DNA from: a virus
Length of the DNA: 39,407 nucleotides
Reading direction: 5' to 3' (one strand)
IMG/VR virus record: IMGVR_UViG_3300021405_000030
Location: 1 to 39,407 of that record
Positions 38,659 to 39,407 of the stretch are shown here, in pieces. A model generated the notes under the pieces. That model made no database searches. It was not told the origin of the DNA and saw only the letters and a list, made by a program, of their open reading frames with translations. Within the stretch, counting starts at the first letter, position 1, and the number at the start of each line of letters is the position of its first letter. The position numbers and the translations under genes were made by a program.

Positions 38659-39407
38659 TGGCGAACCCACTGGCAGCACGCGAAAAGGAAAAGCTCGGCG
38701 ACTCGCTCCCGATGCTGACGCGCGAATTCGTGATCGAGATGGTTCCGATCAAGCGCCGCACTCCCGAGGAAAAACTGGCTCGCGCCGGCCGGCTCGAGCG
38801 GAAGAAGGCTGCGAAAGCCAAGGGCGAAAAGCCCGCGGCTGCGGACGACGTCGACGACGATGACGACGAGGACCCGGATGAAGAGAACTCCGACGACACC
38901 GGCAACGAGGGGAAGGAAGCCGCCGGCAAGCGGGACAACGACCGCTTCAACATTTCGATTTCGTCGGAGTACCCGGTGCAGCGCTGGTTCGGGAAGGAAA
39001 TCCTCGATCACTCCGCCGATGCGGTCGACCTCTCGCGCGCGAAAAAAGGTCTCTCGTTTCTCGACTCGCACGACGCCAAGAGCGTGATCGGCATCGTCGA
39101 GAACGTCAAAGTCGGCGACGACAAAAAGCTTCGCGGCCAGGCCCGATTCTCCCGCTCTGCTCCGGCGCAGCAGGTCAAGACGGACATTCAGGACGGGATT
39201 CGGCGCTTCATCTCGGTGGGCTACTCGATCAACGAGTACACGCTCGACAAATCCTCGAAAGAGGAAGGCGACACGTACCGTGCGACGAAGTGGACCCCGA
39301 TGGAGGTGAGTTCGGTCGGCGTCCCCGCCGATCCGACTGTGGGCAACGACCGCAAGGCCGGGGACAGGCTGTACCCGCTTTCGATTCGCAGTGCAGTAGT
39401 AGCAGAA
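38658..39407 (+). CDS. Protease-major capsid fusion, protease part (continues at base 1)
   Basis: The frame from ATG 38658 (GGAGGCAGG upstream) runs off the right end and continues at the left end, giving a 723-residue fusion in all. Residues about 20-35 begin the domain (TREFVIEMVP). Residues 45-95 are an acidic, Lys-rich insert. The catalytic region has FLDSHDA with His138 and RFISVGYS with Ser186, the pair of the HK97/U35 prohead protease family, and then MEVSSVGVPADP. It would cut itself and the capsid N-terminus during head maturation. The acidic Asp/Glu-rich insert between about 62 and 82 is unusual. Confidence 0.9.
   Translation, partial: MANPLAAREKEKLGDSLPMLTREFVIEMVPIKRRTPEEKLARAGRLERKKAAKAKGEKPAAADDVDDDDDEDPDEENSDDTGNEGKEAAGKRDNDRFNISISSEYPVQRWFGKEILDHSADAVDLSRAKKGLSFLDSHDAKSVIGIVENVKVGDDKKLRGQARFSRSAPAQQVKTDIQDGIRRFISVGYSINEYTLDKSSKEEGDTYRATKWTPMEVSSVGVPADPTVGNDRKAGDRLYPLSIRSAVVAE
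39243..39407. repeat. Right copy of the 165-base terminal repeat
   Basis: This matches bases 1-165 except T at 39281 against C at 39. Collapsing one copy gives a circle of about 39,242 bases and joins the protease and capsid halves of one gene. Confidence 0.97.

Noticed and set aside
1-39407. tRNA genes, insertion sequences and CRISPR arrays
   Set aside because: None was recognised by eye on either strand. A tRNA scan was not possible here, so tRNAs cannot be fully excluded.

Overview
This window is one essentially complete genome of a tailed, lambda/HK97-type siphovirus, opened at an arbitrary point. The last 165 bases repeat the first 165 with one synonymous C/T difference, and one reading frame runs off the right end and continues in phase at the left end, so the replicon is a circle (or a circularly assembled genome) of about 39.24 kb. 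It is GC-rich. A tyrosine integrase points to a temperate lifestyle. A GH19-type endolysin followed by small membrane proteins and a spanin-like protein suggests a diderm (Gram-negative type) host. The host genus cannot be read from the sequence.

Layout, all on the + strand except one gene. (1) 38.66 kb through the junction to 7.9 kb: head maturation protease fused to the HK97-fold major capsid protein, head-tail joining and tail terminator proteins, major tail protein, tail assembly chaperones G and GT made by -1 frameshifting, and the tape measure. (2) 7.9-17.3 kb: tail tip and fibres, including two paralogous tail proteins, a gene-transfer-agent-like distal-tail/BR0599/hub series and a collagen-like stretch. 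(3) 17.4-19.6 kb: lysis cassette. (4) 19.6-22.1 kb: regulatory region with the only minus-strand gene, a ribbon-helix-helix-like protein and a helix-turn-helix protein, then two conserved phage proteins. (5) 22.1-30.2 kb: integrase, then a tightly packed early operon of small proteins, many with Cys pairs, including an Acb2/Tad1-like candidate anti-defence protein, a VRR-NUC nuclease, and a winged-helix replication-type protein whose 3' end carries a likely replication origin. (6) 30.4-34.7 kb: ParB-methyltransferase fusion, a DUF6527-like protein, and terminase small and large subunits of the Nu1/gpA type. (7) 34.7-36.2 kb: a small-gene island ending in a self-contained secreted-protein moron. 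(8) 36.2-38.66 kb: a gpW-like head completion protein and the portal, leading back to the protease-capsid fusion.

The late gene order (Nu1, A, W-like, portal, protease-capsid, FII-like, U-like, major tail, G/GT, tape measure) follows lambda. The tail tip is closer to the Rhodobacter gene transfer agent plan. Nearly every gene overlaps the previous stop codon by 1-4 bases (ATGA, GTGA, TGATG), so translational coupling is the rule. No DNA polymerase, helicase, primase, tRNA or CRISPR array was seen, so replication probably relies on host enzymes recruited at the origin near 28.2 kb. No classical CI-like repressor was recognised.
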